A stretch of DNA of 64,000 nucleotides from Stenotrophomonas hibiscicola ATCC 19867 (GTDB lineage: Bacteria; Pseudomonadota; Gammaproteobacteria; Xanthomonadales; Xanthomonadaceae). The translations under genes were made by a program, and so were the position numbers. The DNA is taken from the NCBI RefSeq assembly GCF_000382065.1, contig NZ_KB907504.1, positions 186,001 to 250,000 on the forward strand, read 5' to 3'. This document shows positions 40,835 to 50,029 of the stretch, piece by piece; position 1 is the stretch's first letter; the number at the start of each line of letters is the position of its first letter. A model generated the notes under the pieces. It ran no database searches. It saw only the letters and a program-made list of their open reading frames with translations, and had not been told where the DNA came from.

Positions 40835-42993
40835 ATACCTTGCAGCACGCCTGGCAACGTGCGCGCCGGCGCCGTGCGCTCATCACCCTGCTGCTGGGCC
40901 TGCCATGGGCGCTGGCTGCGGCGGGGCTGGCCCTGCGTCTGGCAGGTTTCGATATCGCCTGCGTCGTCGGTACGATCAGCCTGCTCGCGTGTGTGGGCTT
41001 CGCCACTGCGCACGCCCGCCAACTGGACCGGCAGTGGCTGCAACGCCACCTTGATGGCAGCGGTGCCAGCGAGGACAGTGCCGATCTGCTGTTCGCCGAT
41101 GCCGCCACGCTCAATCCGCTGCAGCAGCGCCAGCGTGCGCATGTGCTGGCCACGCTGGAACGCGCGATGCCGGAGCTGCGTCCACACTGGCCGCCTGGGG
41201 CATTGGCGCTGTGCTGGATCGCGGGCCTGGCCATTGTTGTGCTGGCAGTCGGCTGGCCACGTTCGAACCCCGGTTCCGCGCCAGTCCGCACCTCAGCGCC
41301 AGGCAGCACGGCCGCCGCAGGCCCGCTACGCCTGCAGTCCACCCGCCTGCACATCGACGCACCGGCCTATACCGGCCAGGCCACGCTTACCCAGAATGCG
41401 CTGGACGCCAAGGTCGCCGCCGACAGCCGACTGTCCTGGTCGCTGCGCTTCGACCGCGCACCGGACAAGGCATGGCTGCAGTTCCACGATGGTCGCAGGT
41501 TGCCACTGAGCGAGCACGAAGGACAGTGGCAGGCACAGGACATTGCACGCACGCCGGTGCTGTACCGCGTGGTGAGCGAACCGGCACTGGCAGAGACCCG
41601 CCTGCATCGGCTGGATGTGGTGGCCGACCGTGCACCCAGCGTGCGCGTACTGGAGCCCACGGCCAGCCTGGTGCTGGGCACGCCGGGGCAACGACAGTGG
41701 GCACTGCGCTTCGAAGCCAACGACGATTACGGTGTCGCGGCGCAGGCAACGCTGTCGATCACCACCACCCAGGGCAGCGGGGAGAACATCACCTTCGTGA
41801 AGCGCGGCATCACGCTTGCCGGCAGCGGCGAAGCCACCGCGCGACGTTTCGCCCATACCCTGGATCTGGCTGCGCTGGGCGCGCAGCCCGGCAACGATGT
41901 GATCGCCCAGTTGGAAGTGCGCGACAACCATGCACCCACGCCGCAGACCGGGCGCAGCAGCAGCGTGATCCTGCGCCTACCCAGCGCCGAAGTCGCGCTC
42001 GGTGCAGAGCTCGAGGGCCGCATCAAGAAGACCCTGCCTGCGTATTTCCGCAGCCAGCGGCAGATCATCATCGATGCCGAAGCGCTGATCCGGCAGCGAC
42101 GCAGCCTGGCCGCCGAGGACTTCGTGAAGCGCAGCGATGCGATCGGTGTCGACCAGCGCATCCTGCGCCTGCGCTACGGCCAGTTCCTGGGCGAGGAAAG
42201 CGAAGGTGCACCGAAGCCACCGCCGACCAGCGACCTGCCCACCAGCGATACGCCGGCCGCCGGCGACCACGACGACGATCACGACCATGGCGCCGAGGCC
42301 GGCGCGCACGACGCGCATGACCATGATCACGGCGGCAAGCCGACCAATGCCGATACGCCACCGGTGTTCGGCAGCGACACCGACGTGCTCTCCGAGTATG
42401 GCCACACCCACGACCACGCCGAGGCGGCGACCCTGCTCGATCCGCAGACCCGCGCCACGTTGAAGGCCGCGCTGGACCAGATGTGGTCGGCCGAAGGCGA
42501 GCTGCGCCAGGGCCGTCCGGAACAGGCATTGCCCTTCGCCTACAAGGCGCTGGGCTTCATCAAGCAGGTGCAGCAGGCCGAACGCATTTATCTGGCCCGG
42601 GTCGGGCCGGAGCTGCCACCGATTGATGAAGGCCGTCGCCTCGGCGGTGATCGCGCCGGATTGGCCAGTCGTGAACTGCCGTTGGCCGCGCGCACGCCGC
42701 CGGATCCGGCCATCGTTGAGGCCTGGCAGCGCCTCGGTGATGGCACCGGCGCACCGGATCTCGATGCGCTCACGACCTGGCAGCAGCGCAACGCCGCCTA
42801 CCTGCCCGATGCACTGGATCTGGCCGCCGCCATCGAGCAGCTGCGCATCGAGCCCGGTTGCCACGACTGCCGCCTGCGCCTGCGTGCGCAGCTGTGGCGG
42901 GTGCTGCAGCGTCCGCTGCCGCAGGCGATGCGGCGCGGTGCGGCCGATGCAATGGGCCAGCGCTACCTGGATGCGCTGGAGGCGCAGCCATGA
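40831..42993 (+). CDS. DUF4175-like membrane protein with histidine-rich loop
   Basis: A 720-aa protein with two N-terminal helices, a third near residue 125-145, and a long soluble part resembling DUF4175 proteins. At about residues 478-530 is a His/Asp-rich stretch (GDHDDDHDHG, AHDAHDHDHGG and YGHTHDHAE; ten His), the kind of segment that binds zinc or copper in CDF/ZIP transporters. In an operon with two zinc metalloproteases and a MoxR ATPase, metal storage or delivery is a reasonable inference. ATG 40831 overlaps the previous stop. Confidence 0.85.
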   Translation: MNTLQHAWQRARRRRALITLLLGLPWALAAAGLALRLAGFDIACVVGTISLLACVGFATAHARQLDRQWLQRHLDGSGASEDSADLLFADAATLNPLQQRQRAHVLATLERAMPELRPHWPPGALALCWIAGLAIVVLAVGWPRSNPGSAPVRTSAPGSTAAAGPLRLQSTRLHIDAPAYTGQATLTQNALDAKVAADSRLSWSLRFDRAPDKAWLQFHDGRRLPLSEHEGQWQAQDIARTPVLYRVVSEPALAETRLHRLDVVADRAPSVRVLEPTASLVLGTPGQRQWALRFEANDDYGVAAQATLSITTTQGSGENITFVKRGITLAGSGEATARRFAHTLDLAALGAQPGNDVIAQLEVRDNHAPTPQTGRSSSVILRLPSAEVALGAELEGRIKKTLPAYFRSQRQIIIDAEALIRQRRSLAAEDFVKRSDAIGVDQRILRLRYGQFLGEESEGAPKPPPTSDLPTSDTPAAGDHDDDHDHGAEAGAHDAHDHDHGGKPTNADTPPVFGSDTDVLSEYGHTHDHAEAATLLDPQTRATLKAALDQMWSAEGELRQGRPEQALPFAYKALGFIKQVQQAERIYLARVGPELPPIDEGRRLGGDRAGLASRELPLAARTPPDPAIVEAWQRLGDGTGAPDLDALTTWQQRNAAYLPDALDLAAAIEQLRIEPGCHDCRLRLRAQLWRVLQRPLPQAMRRGAADAMGQRYLDALEAQP

Positions 42994-44798
42994 CCCCCTC
43001 CAGCCCGAACCTGTGGATTGCGCTGGCACTTGCTGTGGTCGTGGTCATCGCCAGCGTGCGCCAGTTGCGTGGAAGCACAACGCACCTAGGCCGCAGGTGG
43101 ATCGTGATCGCGCTGCAGATCGCCGCTGCCATGCTGCTGTATTTCTGCCTCTTACCCCCCAATCGCCAGCAGCCCGCAGGCGGGTTGGTCGTGCTGGGAA
43201 TCGATGCCGACCGGGCTGGCGCACTGCCGGCCAGCGAAGGCCCACTGCTACTGTTACCCGAAGCTGCCGATGTGCCCGGCGCACAGCGCGTACCCGACCT
43301 GGCCACCGCGCTGCGCCAGCATCCAGCCTCCACGCTGACGCTGGTCGGTGCGGGCCTGGCCGCACGGGACCGCGACGCGCTGCTGCCACCGAATATACGT
43401 TGGCAGGCTGCACCGGAGCCGCGCGGCTGGATCGCGCTGCAACCACCGGCCGATGTCGCACCCGGTGCCCGCTTTGACGTGCAGGCACAGGCGCGTGGCG
43501 TGGCCAAGGCGAAAGCAGAACTGCTCGACCCGGCCGGCAGCGTGGTCGATCGCACGGAGGTTGCCGACGACGGCCGCGTGCAGCTGAGTGGTATCGCCCG
43601 CGCCGAAGGCCGCAGCGTGTTCCAGCTGCGCCTTCTCGATGCCGACGGCCATGTGGTGGACAGCCTACCGGTGCCGCAGCAGACCCTGCCGTCCGCACCG
43701 CTGCGCCTGCTGGTGCGCGCCAGCGCGCCGGGGCCAGAGCTGAAGTACCTGCGCCGCTGGGCAGCCGATGCCGGCATCCGTGTGCAGGTGCAGGCGGATA
43801 CCGGGGCCGGACTCAGCATCGGCGATGGCGCGGTGGCGATTGATGCAGCATCGCTCACGCGCAGCGATCTGCTGCTGCTGGACGAGCGCAGCCTCGTAGC
43901 ATTGAGTGCGGGCCAGCTGGCCGCCGTGCGCCAGGCGCTGCGCGATGGACTGGGTGTGCTGGTACGCAGTGCGGGCGCACCTTCGGCCAGTGCACGCCAG
44001 CGCCTGCGCGATCTGGGCCTGCCAGTGCAGGGTGATGGCAGCAGCCGCACCCTTGAACTTCCCGGCGATGGCGAAGGCGCGATCCTCGCCGCACGCCGTG
44101 GCCCGCTCGCCGCCGGCACATTGCCCACCGGCTACGGCGAAGAGGCCGACCGCAGCTCGCACAGTGCCGCGCTGCCTTCGCTTGAAGCACTGGCGTTGCA
44201 GCCGCCGTGCAGCAACGCGCTGCTGCACGATCGTGCCGGCAATGCCATCGGTGGCTGGCGCGCGGTCGGCAAGGGCCGCATCGGCCTGCTGCCCATCACC
44301 GACAGCTGGCGTTGGGTGCTGGCCGGCCGCGATGACCGTCACGGCGAACTCTGGAGCGACGCGGTGGCCACGTTGGCACGCGCGCAGGACAGCGCTGATG
44401 CACTGTGGTCACCGCAGCCGATCGCCTGGGCAGGTGAACGACAGGCGCTGTGCGGTGTGCAGGCACCACTGCAGGCCTTCAACAAACGCGGCGACGACGT
44501 GCCCCTGATCGTCGATGGCACGGCGTCGGCGCTGCGCTGCGCCGGCTGGTGGCCCCGTGAGGCAGGCTGGCAACGCCTGCAGCATGGCGACAGCGTTGTC
44601 TGGCGCTATGTGTTCGACCCGAAGGATGCACCGACGCTGCATCGACAGGTGATGATCGATGCGACCACGCGGGCGTTGGCTGCCAGCACGCTGGCAGACG
44701 CGTCGGTGGTGCAACCCGTGCCGGGCTCGCGCTGGCCGTGGTGGCTGGCGTTCGTGCTGTGCGCCTCGCTGCTGTGGTGGCTGGAGCGGCGGCGCTGA
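42990..44798 (+). CDS. Membrane protein of the BatA/DUF4175 operon, unrecognised
   Basis: A 602-aa protein with two N-terminal helices (LWIALALAVVVVIAS, WIVIALQIAAAMLLYFCLL) and one C-terminal helix (WPWWLAFVLCASLLWWLERRR). The central region of about 500 residues is predicted outside the cytoplasm and looks like the glutamine-amidotransferase-like domain of BatA-operon membrane proteins (LLLLDERSLVALS, GLGVLVRSAGAP, GKGRIGLLPITDSWRWVL). No catalytic triad is evident. Last gene of the operon; ATG overlaps the previous stop by 4 bp. Confidence 0.83.
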   Translation: MTPSSPNLWIALALAVVVVIASVRQLRGSTTHLGRRWIVIALQIAAAMLLYFCLLPPNRQQPAGGLVVLGIDADRAGALPASEGPLLLLPEAADVPGAQRVPDLATALRQHPASTLTLVGAGLAARDRDALLPPNIRWQAAPEPRGWIALQPPADVAPGARFDVQAQARGVAKAKAELLDPAGSVVDRTEVADDGRVQLSGIARAEGRSVFQLRLLDADGHVVDSLPVPQQTLPSAPLRLLVRASAPGPELKYLRRWAADAGIRVQVQADTGAGLSIGDGAVAIDAASLTRSDLLLLDERSLVALSAGQLAAVRQALRDGLGVLVRSAGAPSASARQRLRDLGLPVQGDGSSRTLELPGDGEGAILAARRGPLAAGTLPTGYGEEADRSSHSAALPSLEALALQPPCSNALLHDRAGNAIGGWRAVGKGRIGLLPITDSWRWVLAGRDDRHGELWSDAVATLARAQDSADALWSPQPIAWAGERQALCGVQAPLQAFNKRGDDVPLIVDGTASALRCAGWWPREAGWQRLQHGDSVVWRYVFDPKDAPTLHRQVMIDATTRALAASTLADASVVQPVPGSRWPWWLAFVLCASLLWWLERRR

Positions 44799-44821
44799 CC
44801 GCATCGATTGAATCGCGGGCA

Positions 44822-44846
44822 GCACCCACGCGTGGCGTGGATCTAC
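44822..44846 (-). repeat. SMAG-type palindrome
   Basis: The minus strand begins GTAGATCCACGCCACGCGTGG. It lies between the converging ends of the tldD-like operon and the next gene, a typical 3'-end position. Confidence 0.7.
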
Positions 44847-44869
44847 TGGCCCCAATCCTCATGCGCCAT

Positions 44870-45544
44870 TCAACGTTTTCCGGCGCGCCGGTACACACCG
44901 TTGAAACGCACGTTCATGCCACCGCATTCGCTGTTGTCGGCCACGATCAGCACCTCGCCCAGCGAATGCACGCGCACCCGGCACGTGTCCTCGACGAATT
45001 CCACATCAGCACCACGCGGCGTCGCCCGGGCTTCCACCTGGCCCATGTTCGGCCCGTAGGGACGCTGTTCCGGCGTGGGGTTGGCTGAGGGCCAGTAGGC
45101 GTCACCCTCCACATGAAGTTGCCCGCCCTGCACGCGGATCTTCAGGCCGTTGTCGCCATCCTTCCACTCGCCCGCCCAATCCTGCAGCGCTGGCACGACC
45201 ACCGGCAACGCCTGCAGCTTGCTGCGGTCGACCCAACCGGCGCTGCCGCCCACCTTGTTTGGGAAGAACGCGCAGCGATAGCGGCCGAGATCACGCCCGG
45301 TCACCACGGTATCGCCATTGACCACATAGCTGCGCTGGCGGCAGGCCGGTTCGCCTTTCGCCGGGCAGCCGTCCATGTCACCCAGCAGATACAGACGGGG
45401 CGCATCGACCACCCGCGCCAGGGCGAACCGGCTCTGTCCGGAGGGAAACGCACCATTGCGGCAGGCGCCATCATCGGCAATGCCATCCGCGAAGGCGGAG
45501 ACCGGCAGCAAGGCGGCCAACAGGCAGATCGAACGCAGGAACAT
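44870..45544 (-). CDS. Exported hypothetical protein with SH3-like region
   Basis: A 224-aa protein with a signal peptide (SAFADG). Residues 25-110 have the layout of a bacterial SH3 domain (YLLGDMDGCPAKG, SYVVNGDTVVTGRDLG, GWVDRSKLQAL) and seven Cys overall, suggesting disulphides in the periplasm. The C-terminal half (AGEWKDGDNGLKIRVQGGQL ... CRVRVHSLGEVLIVADNSECGG) is a small beta domain. I do not recognise a named family; a wall-binding or inhibitor role is possible. Confidence 0.8.
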   Translation of the reverse strand: MFLRSICLLAALLPVSAFADGIADDGACRNGAFPSGQSRFALARVVDAPRLYLLGDMDGCPAKGEPACRQRSYVVNGDTVVTGRDLGRYRCAFFPNKVGGSAGWVDRSKLQALPVVVPALQDWAGEWKDGDNGLKIRVQGGQLHVEGDAYWPSANPTPEQRPYGPNMGQVEARATPRGADVEFVEDTCRVRVHSLGEVLIVADNSECGGMNVRFNGVYRRAGKR

Positions 45545-45584
45545 GGCAGCACTACCGGTGGAGGAGCCGGCAGAATATACCGCC

Positions 45585-46106
45585 CTACTTCACCGGCGGT
45601 GCATCACCGGCATCCTGCTCCTGGGAGAACCGCAGCGCACGCTGCTGCTGTTCGGCACTGAGCTCGGGCGGTGGCCGCGCCACGGCGGCCTGGATCTGCG
45701 CAGGTCCGCCGGTGAGTTTGTTGATCCCCTTGGCCGCCGCCATCACCCCCTTGACCACGCCCATCATGATGTAGCCGCCGCCCATACTGACCTGCTCCGG
45801 CGAGGGCGGTTCGCTCCAGTCGCGGCTGAAGCGGTTGTCGCCGAACTTCACGGGATTCTTGAAGCGGTACAGGTCCAGCGGTTCGTCATCGGGCTTGAGC
45901 GCACGCACTTCGCCCAGGGTGGTGACATTGTCCTGCGGCAGGGTGGTGGAGATCGGCGCGGCAGGTGCTGCCGGGGCATCAGCAGGGGGAGCGGGCACAG
46001 GATCGGACACCGCTACCGGCGCTGCCTGCTGCGCCTGCGCGATGCCCGCCAGCAACAGGCTGGCCAGCAGTGCTCCCTGCGTTCCCGGTCGTGCCACAGC
46101 CATCCA
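45585..46106 (-). CDS. Exported hypothetical protein, Pro/Ala-rich
   Basis: A 173-aa protein. ATG 46106 gives a signal peptide (LLASLLLAGIAQAQQ); upstream in-frame codons would spoil it. A Pro/Ala stretch (residues 35-55) precedes a short domain (VTTLGEVRALKPDDEPLDLYRFKNPVKFGDNRFSRDW) and a Gly-rich hydrophobic segment (MGGGYIMMGVVKGVMAA). No family is recognised. It lies 40 bp upstream of the SH3-like gene on the same strand. Confidence 0.75.
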   Translation of the reverse strand, partial: WMAVARPGTQGALLASLLLAGIAQAQQAAPVAVSDPVPAPPADAPAAPAAPISTTLPQDNVTTLGEVRALKPDDEPLDLYRFKNPVKFGDNRFSRDWSEPPSPEQVSMGGGYIMMGVVKGVMAAAKGINKLTGGPAQIQAAVARPPPELSAEQQQRALRFSQEQDAGDAPPVK

Positions 46107-46342
46107 CCCTGTTGGTTGCGTCCAGTGAACAAGGATACGGATGCGGGCTTCAGATTTCGTTGGCATCGGCGGGGGCATTCAGGGTGTGTCACGCATCGTC
46201 GCTGCGCGGCCTGGGCGCCGAAGTTTGCAACGAACTTCATTCCCCTCGGGGCGCGGGGACGGCATCCTGCGGTTTTCCCGGTAAGGCCCTCCTTGATGAC
46301 AGCTCCCTCCACACGCCCGCCGCGTCGGCCAGTCGCCTGCTG

Positions 46343-47446
46343 ATGTCGCGCGCGGCAGTACTGGTTGGTCTGGCGGTCGTGTGCCTGATGGTCATCGCGA
46401 CCGCAGCCGAATGGACATCGCGTGTCCGCGCAGGCATCGCCTCGCTGCGCCGGAGCAGCACGCTGCGGACGCTGGGCGCGGACGAACACATGGCACTGGC
46501 ACCGGTGCGCGCGTTGACCGGCTGCGACCATGACGACCAGATAAAGCGGCTGAGTGGCGCCTTCACCGGCGGGGCGTGGCGGAACAGCTTCCCGGTCGGT
46601 GACGGCTTTCTGGCTGGCATTCCCGTGCTGGTGCCAAGACAGGCATGGCCCTACCTCTCGGAAGACAATGAAGCTGACGTGGTACTGGGTGATCACGTGG
46701 CCATGGTGGTGCGTCTCAATGGCTTCACCATCGCTGCTGCACGGCCGGATGCAGCCACCAGCCGCGTCTGTGGCGAGCGCCTGGAGACACCCGAAGAAGT
46801 CTCGATGCGACGGGGTCCCGGCCTGCGCCCGTCCCCGCTGCTGATTGCCGCACTGGCGCTGTGGGCCGCCACCGGCGTCCCGGGCCTGCTCGCCATGCCG
46901 TTGCTCGCCATCGCCGGTCTTGCGGCCTGGCTGGGCTTCCCTCGCCGCAACGGCCCTGCGACAGCGCAGCGCGTGCTGCGGGTCCGCGGGCGCCTGCGCG
47001 CGTACCAGCGTACTGCCCAGACATCACGGGTGTGGTTGCTGGGCAATGACCGGCGTGTGCAGCTTCCAGCGGAATGGGAGCACGCTGCGGCATTCTCCCG
47101 CAGGCGCTCGATGCTGCTGGATGTGCGCGCCTGTGACGGCGCAGTGCTGGGCGCTGGCACGGCGTGGTGCCTGGCCAGCGACCGACGCCGCTATCCGCCC
47201 CCGGGAGGGTCCTGGCAACTGGCGTGGCTGGGCCTGCTGCTGTGCGTGCTGGTCTTCGGCGCCGCCTGGATGCCGTGGTCGCAGCGCCTGGAGCTGGGCT
47301 GGCCGCTTGCGTCTGGCTGGGGGGCGGTGGCATTGCTGGCGTTGGGCTGGCACGCGGTGCGGATTGTGATCTGCATGGTGCAGTTCCTCCGCCGCAGCGA
47401 GGCGCTTGACGCGGACATCGCGCAGCGTCCGGACCCGTGGCACTGA
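46343..47446 (+). CDS. Membrane protein, unrecognised
   Basis: A 367-aa protein, start uncertain. From ATG 46343 there is a helix at once (AAVLVGLAVVCLMVIATAA), two more near residues 160-195 (LLIAALALWAATGVPGLLAMPLLAIAGLAAWLGF) and two near the C-terminus (WLGLLLCVLVFGAAWMPW, GWGAVALLALGWHAVRIV). Soluble parts lie between. I do not recognise the family. The longer frame upstream runs opposite the neighbouring exported gene and is not favoured. Confidence 0.7.
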   Translation: MSRAAVLVGLAVVCLMVIATAAEWTSRVRAGIASLRRSSTLRTLGADEHMALAPVRALTGCDHDDQIKRLSGAFTGGAWRNSFPVGDGFLAGIPVLVPRQAWPYLSEDNEADVVLGDHVAMVVRLNGFTIAAARPDAATSRVCGERLETPEEVSMRRGPGLRPSPLLIAALALWAATGVPGLLAMPLLAIAGLAAWLGFPRRNGPATAQRVLRVRGRLRAYQRTAQTSRVWLLGNDRRVQLPAEWEHAAAFSRRRSMLLDVRACDGAVLGAGTAWCLASDRRRYPPPGGSWQLAWLGLLLCVLVFGAAWMPWSQRLELGWPLASGWGAVALLALGWHAVRIVICMVQFLRRSEALDADIAQRPDPWH

Positions 47447-47471
47447 ACGGTTCACGCCCTTCGCGCGCGAT

Positions 47472-47488
47472 GTCTCACATCCTGAGAC
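47472..47488 (+). promoter_or_regulatory. Inverted repeat upstream of mrfA
   Basis: GTCTCA-CATCC-TGAGAC is a perfect 6-bp dyad with a 5-nt spacer, 52 bp before the mrfA ATG. It could be an operator; the regulator is unknown and it does not match a LexA box I know. Confidence 0.35.
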
Positions 47489-47539
47489 GTGGATGTGGTG
47501 CCATGTGACCCCTCGCAATCCGTCCCCGCTTCCTCTTCC

Positions 47540-50029
47540 ATGGCTTACGAACTCGCCAAGCGCACCGCCGATGCCGAGCAGAAGCTCGCCACCCGCGATG
47601 GCCTGCCCGCCCGTGACGGCGCCCTGCTCAGCGCGCGCCTGCAGCGCCGCTACCAGGACCGCATCACCGGCAGCTTTGCCATTCCCGGCCGCGAGGGCCG
47701 CTATGCCCCCATTCCCGACGCGGTACCGCCGGCCCTGGCCGCGGCCCTGAAGGCACGCGGCATCGAGCAGCTCTACAGCCACCAGGCCGAGGCCTGGGAG
47801 GCCAGCCAGCGTGGTGAGCACGTGGCCATCGTCACCCCCACCGCCAGCGGCAAGTCGCTGTGCTACACCCTGCCCGTGGTCAGCGCGGCGATGCAGGACA
47901 AGGCCAAGGCGCTGTACCTGTTCCCGACCAAGGCGCTGGCACAGGACCAGGTGGCCGAGCTGCTGGAACTCAACCGTGCTGGCGATCTGGGCGTCAAGGC
48001 CTTCACCTTCGATGGCGATACCCCGGGTGATGCGCGCCAGGCGATCCGCCTGCATGGCGACATCGTGGTGTCCAATCCGGACATGCTGCACCAGGCGATC
48101 CTGCCGCATCACACCAAGTGGGCGCAGTTCTTCGAGAACCTGCGCTACATCGTCATCGACGAAGTACACACCTACCGCGGCGTGTTCGGCAGCCACGTCA
48201 CCAACGTGCTGCGCCGGCTCAAGCGCATCTGCGCGTTCTACGGCGTGCAACCGCAGTTCATCCTGTGCTCGGCCACCATCGGCAACCCGCAGGCGCATGC
48301 CGAGGCGCTGATCGAGGCGCCGGTCACCGCGATCATCGAATCCGGTGCGCCCAGCGGACCGAAACAGGTACTGCTGTGGAACCCGCCGGTGATCAATCCG
48401 GACCTGGGCCTGCGCGCCTCGGCGCGGTCGCAGAGCAACCGCATCGCGCGCATCGCGATCAAGTCCGGGCTGAAGACCCTGGTGTTCGCGCAGACGCGGT
48501 TGATGGTGGAGGTGCTGACCAAGTACCTGAAGGACATCTTCGACCACGACCCGCGCAAACCGCCGCGCATCCGGGCGTACCGCGGTGGCTACCTGCCCAC
48601 CGAGCGGCGCGAGACCGAGCGTGCGATGCGCGCCGGCAACATCGACGGCATCGTCAGCACGTCGGCGCTGGAACTGGGCGTGGATATCGGCAGCCTAGAC
48701 GTGGTCATTCTCAATGGCTATCCCGGCAGCGTGGCCGCCACCTGGCAGCGCTTCGGCCGCGCCGGTCGCCGCCAGCAGCCCGCGCTGGGGGTGATGGTGG
48801 CCAGTTCGCAGCCGCTGGACCAGTACGTGGTGCGACATCCGGACTTCTTCGCCGAAGCCTCGCCCGAACATGCGCGCATCGCGCCGGACCAGCCGTTGAT
48901 CCTGTTCGACCACATCCGCTGCGCGGCCTTTGAATTGCCGTTCCGGGTCGGCGATGGCTTCGGCCCGATCGATCCGGAAGTGTTCCTGGAAGCGCTGGCT
49001 GAAACCGAAGTCATCCATCGCGAAGGCGAGCGCTGGGAATGGATCGCCGACAGCTATCCGGCCAATGCGGTCAGCCTGCGTGCCGTGGCCGACGGCAACT
49101 TCGTGGTGGTCGACCGCAGCGATGGCCGCCAGCAGATCATCGCCGAGGTCGATTATTCCGCCGCCGCACTCACCCTGTACGAAGGCGCCATCCACATGGT
49201 TCAGTCCACTCCATACCAGGTGGAGACGCTGGACTGGGACGGCCGCAAGGCCTACGTCACCCGCACCCACGTGGACTACTACACCGACAGCATCGACTTC
49301 ACCAAGCTCAAGGTGCTCGACCGCTTCGATGGCGGCGTGGCCGGCCGTGGCGATTCGCACCACGGCGAAGTGCACGTGGTACGCCGCGTGGCCGGCTACA
49401 AGAAGATCCGCTATTACACCCACGAAAACATCGGCTACGGGCCGGTGAACCTGCCCGACCAGGAACTGCACACCACGGCGGTGTGGTGGCAGCTGCCACA
49501 GGCGCTGCTGCTGCGCGCCTTCGCCAGCAAGCAGGATGCGCTGGATGGCTTCCTCGGCGCCGCCTACGCGCTGCACATCGTCGCCACCGTGGCGGTGATG
49601 GCCGATGCGCGCGACCTGCAGAAGTCGGTCGGCAACGGCGATGGTTCCTGGTTCGCGATCGCCGACCAGAGCGGCCGTGGCCAGCTGCGCGGCAGCGAGG
49701 GCGATCCCGCTGGAGTGGAGCTGCTGCAGGAATTCGTGCCCACCGTGTACCTGTACGACAACTTCCCCGGCGGTGTCGGCCTCAGCGAACCGCTGTGGCA
49801 ACGCCAGGCCGAACTGGTGCAGCGCGCGCGCGAACTGGTGCAGCGCTGCGACTGCAAGGCTGGCTGCCCGGCCTGCGTGGGCCCGGTGCTGGCCGCGCAG
49901 GAAGACGATGAGACTTCGCCGCGCACGCTGGCGCTGCGCGTGCTCGACCTGTTCGATGCCGACGCCTGCCAGGATGTGCCCGACGTGGTGATCACCACGC
50001 GCGAGCCGATGGAGTTGCTGGCACCGTGA
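47540..50029 (+). CDS. mrfA: DEAD/DEAH-box helicase MrfA (YprA)
   Basis: An 829-aa superfamily-2 helicase. Motifs visible in order: VTPTASGKSLCY (Walker A), FPTKALAQDQ (Ia), NPDMLH, IDEVHTYRGVFGSH (DEVH motif II), CSATIGNP (III), and GVDIGSLD and GRAGRRQQ (motifs V, VI). The C-terminus has the four-Cys cluster CDCKAGCPAC typical of the MZB/DUF1998 region. In Bacillus MrfA works with MrfB to repair mitomycin C adducts independently of UvrABC. It overlaps mrfB by 4 bp (GTGA). Confidence 0.93.
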   Translation: MAYELAKRTADAEQKLATRDGLPARDGALLSARLQRRYQDRITGSFAIPGREGRYAPIPDAVPPALAAALKARGIEQLYSHQAEAWEASQRGEHVAIVTPTASGKSLCYTLPVVSAAMQDKAKALYLFPTKALAQDQVAELLELNRAGDLGVKAFTFDGDTPGDARQAIRLHGDIVVSNPDMLHQAILPHHTKWAQFFENLRYIVIDEVHTYRGVFGSHVTNVLRRLKRICAFYGVQPQFILCSATIGNPQAHAEALIEAPVTAIIESGAPSGPKQVLLWNPPVINPDLGLRASARSQSNRIARIAIKSGLKTLVFAQTRLMVEVLTKYLKDIFDHDPRKPPRIRAYRGGYLPTERRETERAMRAGNIDGIVSTSALELGVDIGSLDVVILNGYPGSVAATWQRFGRAGRRQQPALGVMVASSQPLDQYVVRHPDFFAEASPEHARIAPDQPLILFDHIRCAAFELPFRVGDGFGPIDPEVFLEALAETEVIHREGERWEWIADSYPANAVSLRAVADGNFVVVDRSDGRQQIIAEVDYSAAALTLYEGAIHMVQSTPYQVETLDWDGRKAYVTRTHVDYYTDSIDFTKLKVLDRFDGGVAGRGDSHHGEVHVVRRVAGYKKIRYYTHENIGYGPVNLPDQELHTTAVWWQLPQALLLRAFASKQDALDGFLGAAYALHIVATVAVMADARDLQKSVGNGDGSWFAIADQSGRGQLRGSEGDPAGVELLQEFVPTVYLYDNFPGGVGLSEPLWQRQAELVQRARELVQRCDCKAGCPACVGPVLAAQEDDETSPRTLALRVLDLFDADACQDVPDVVITTREPMELLAP

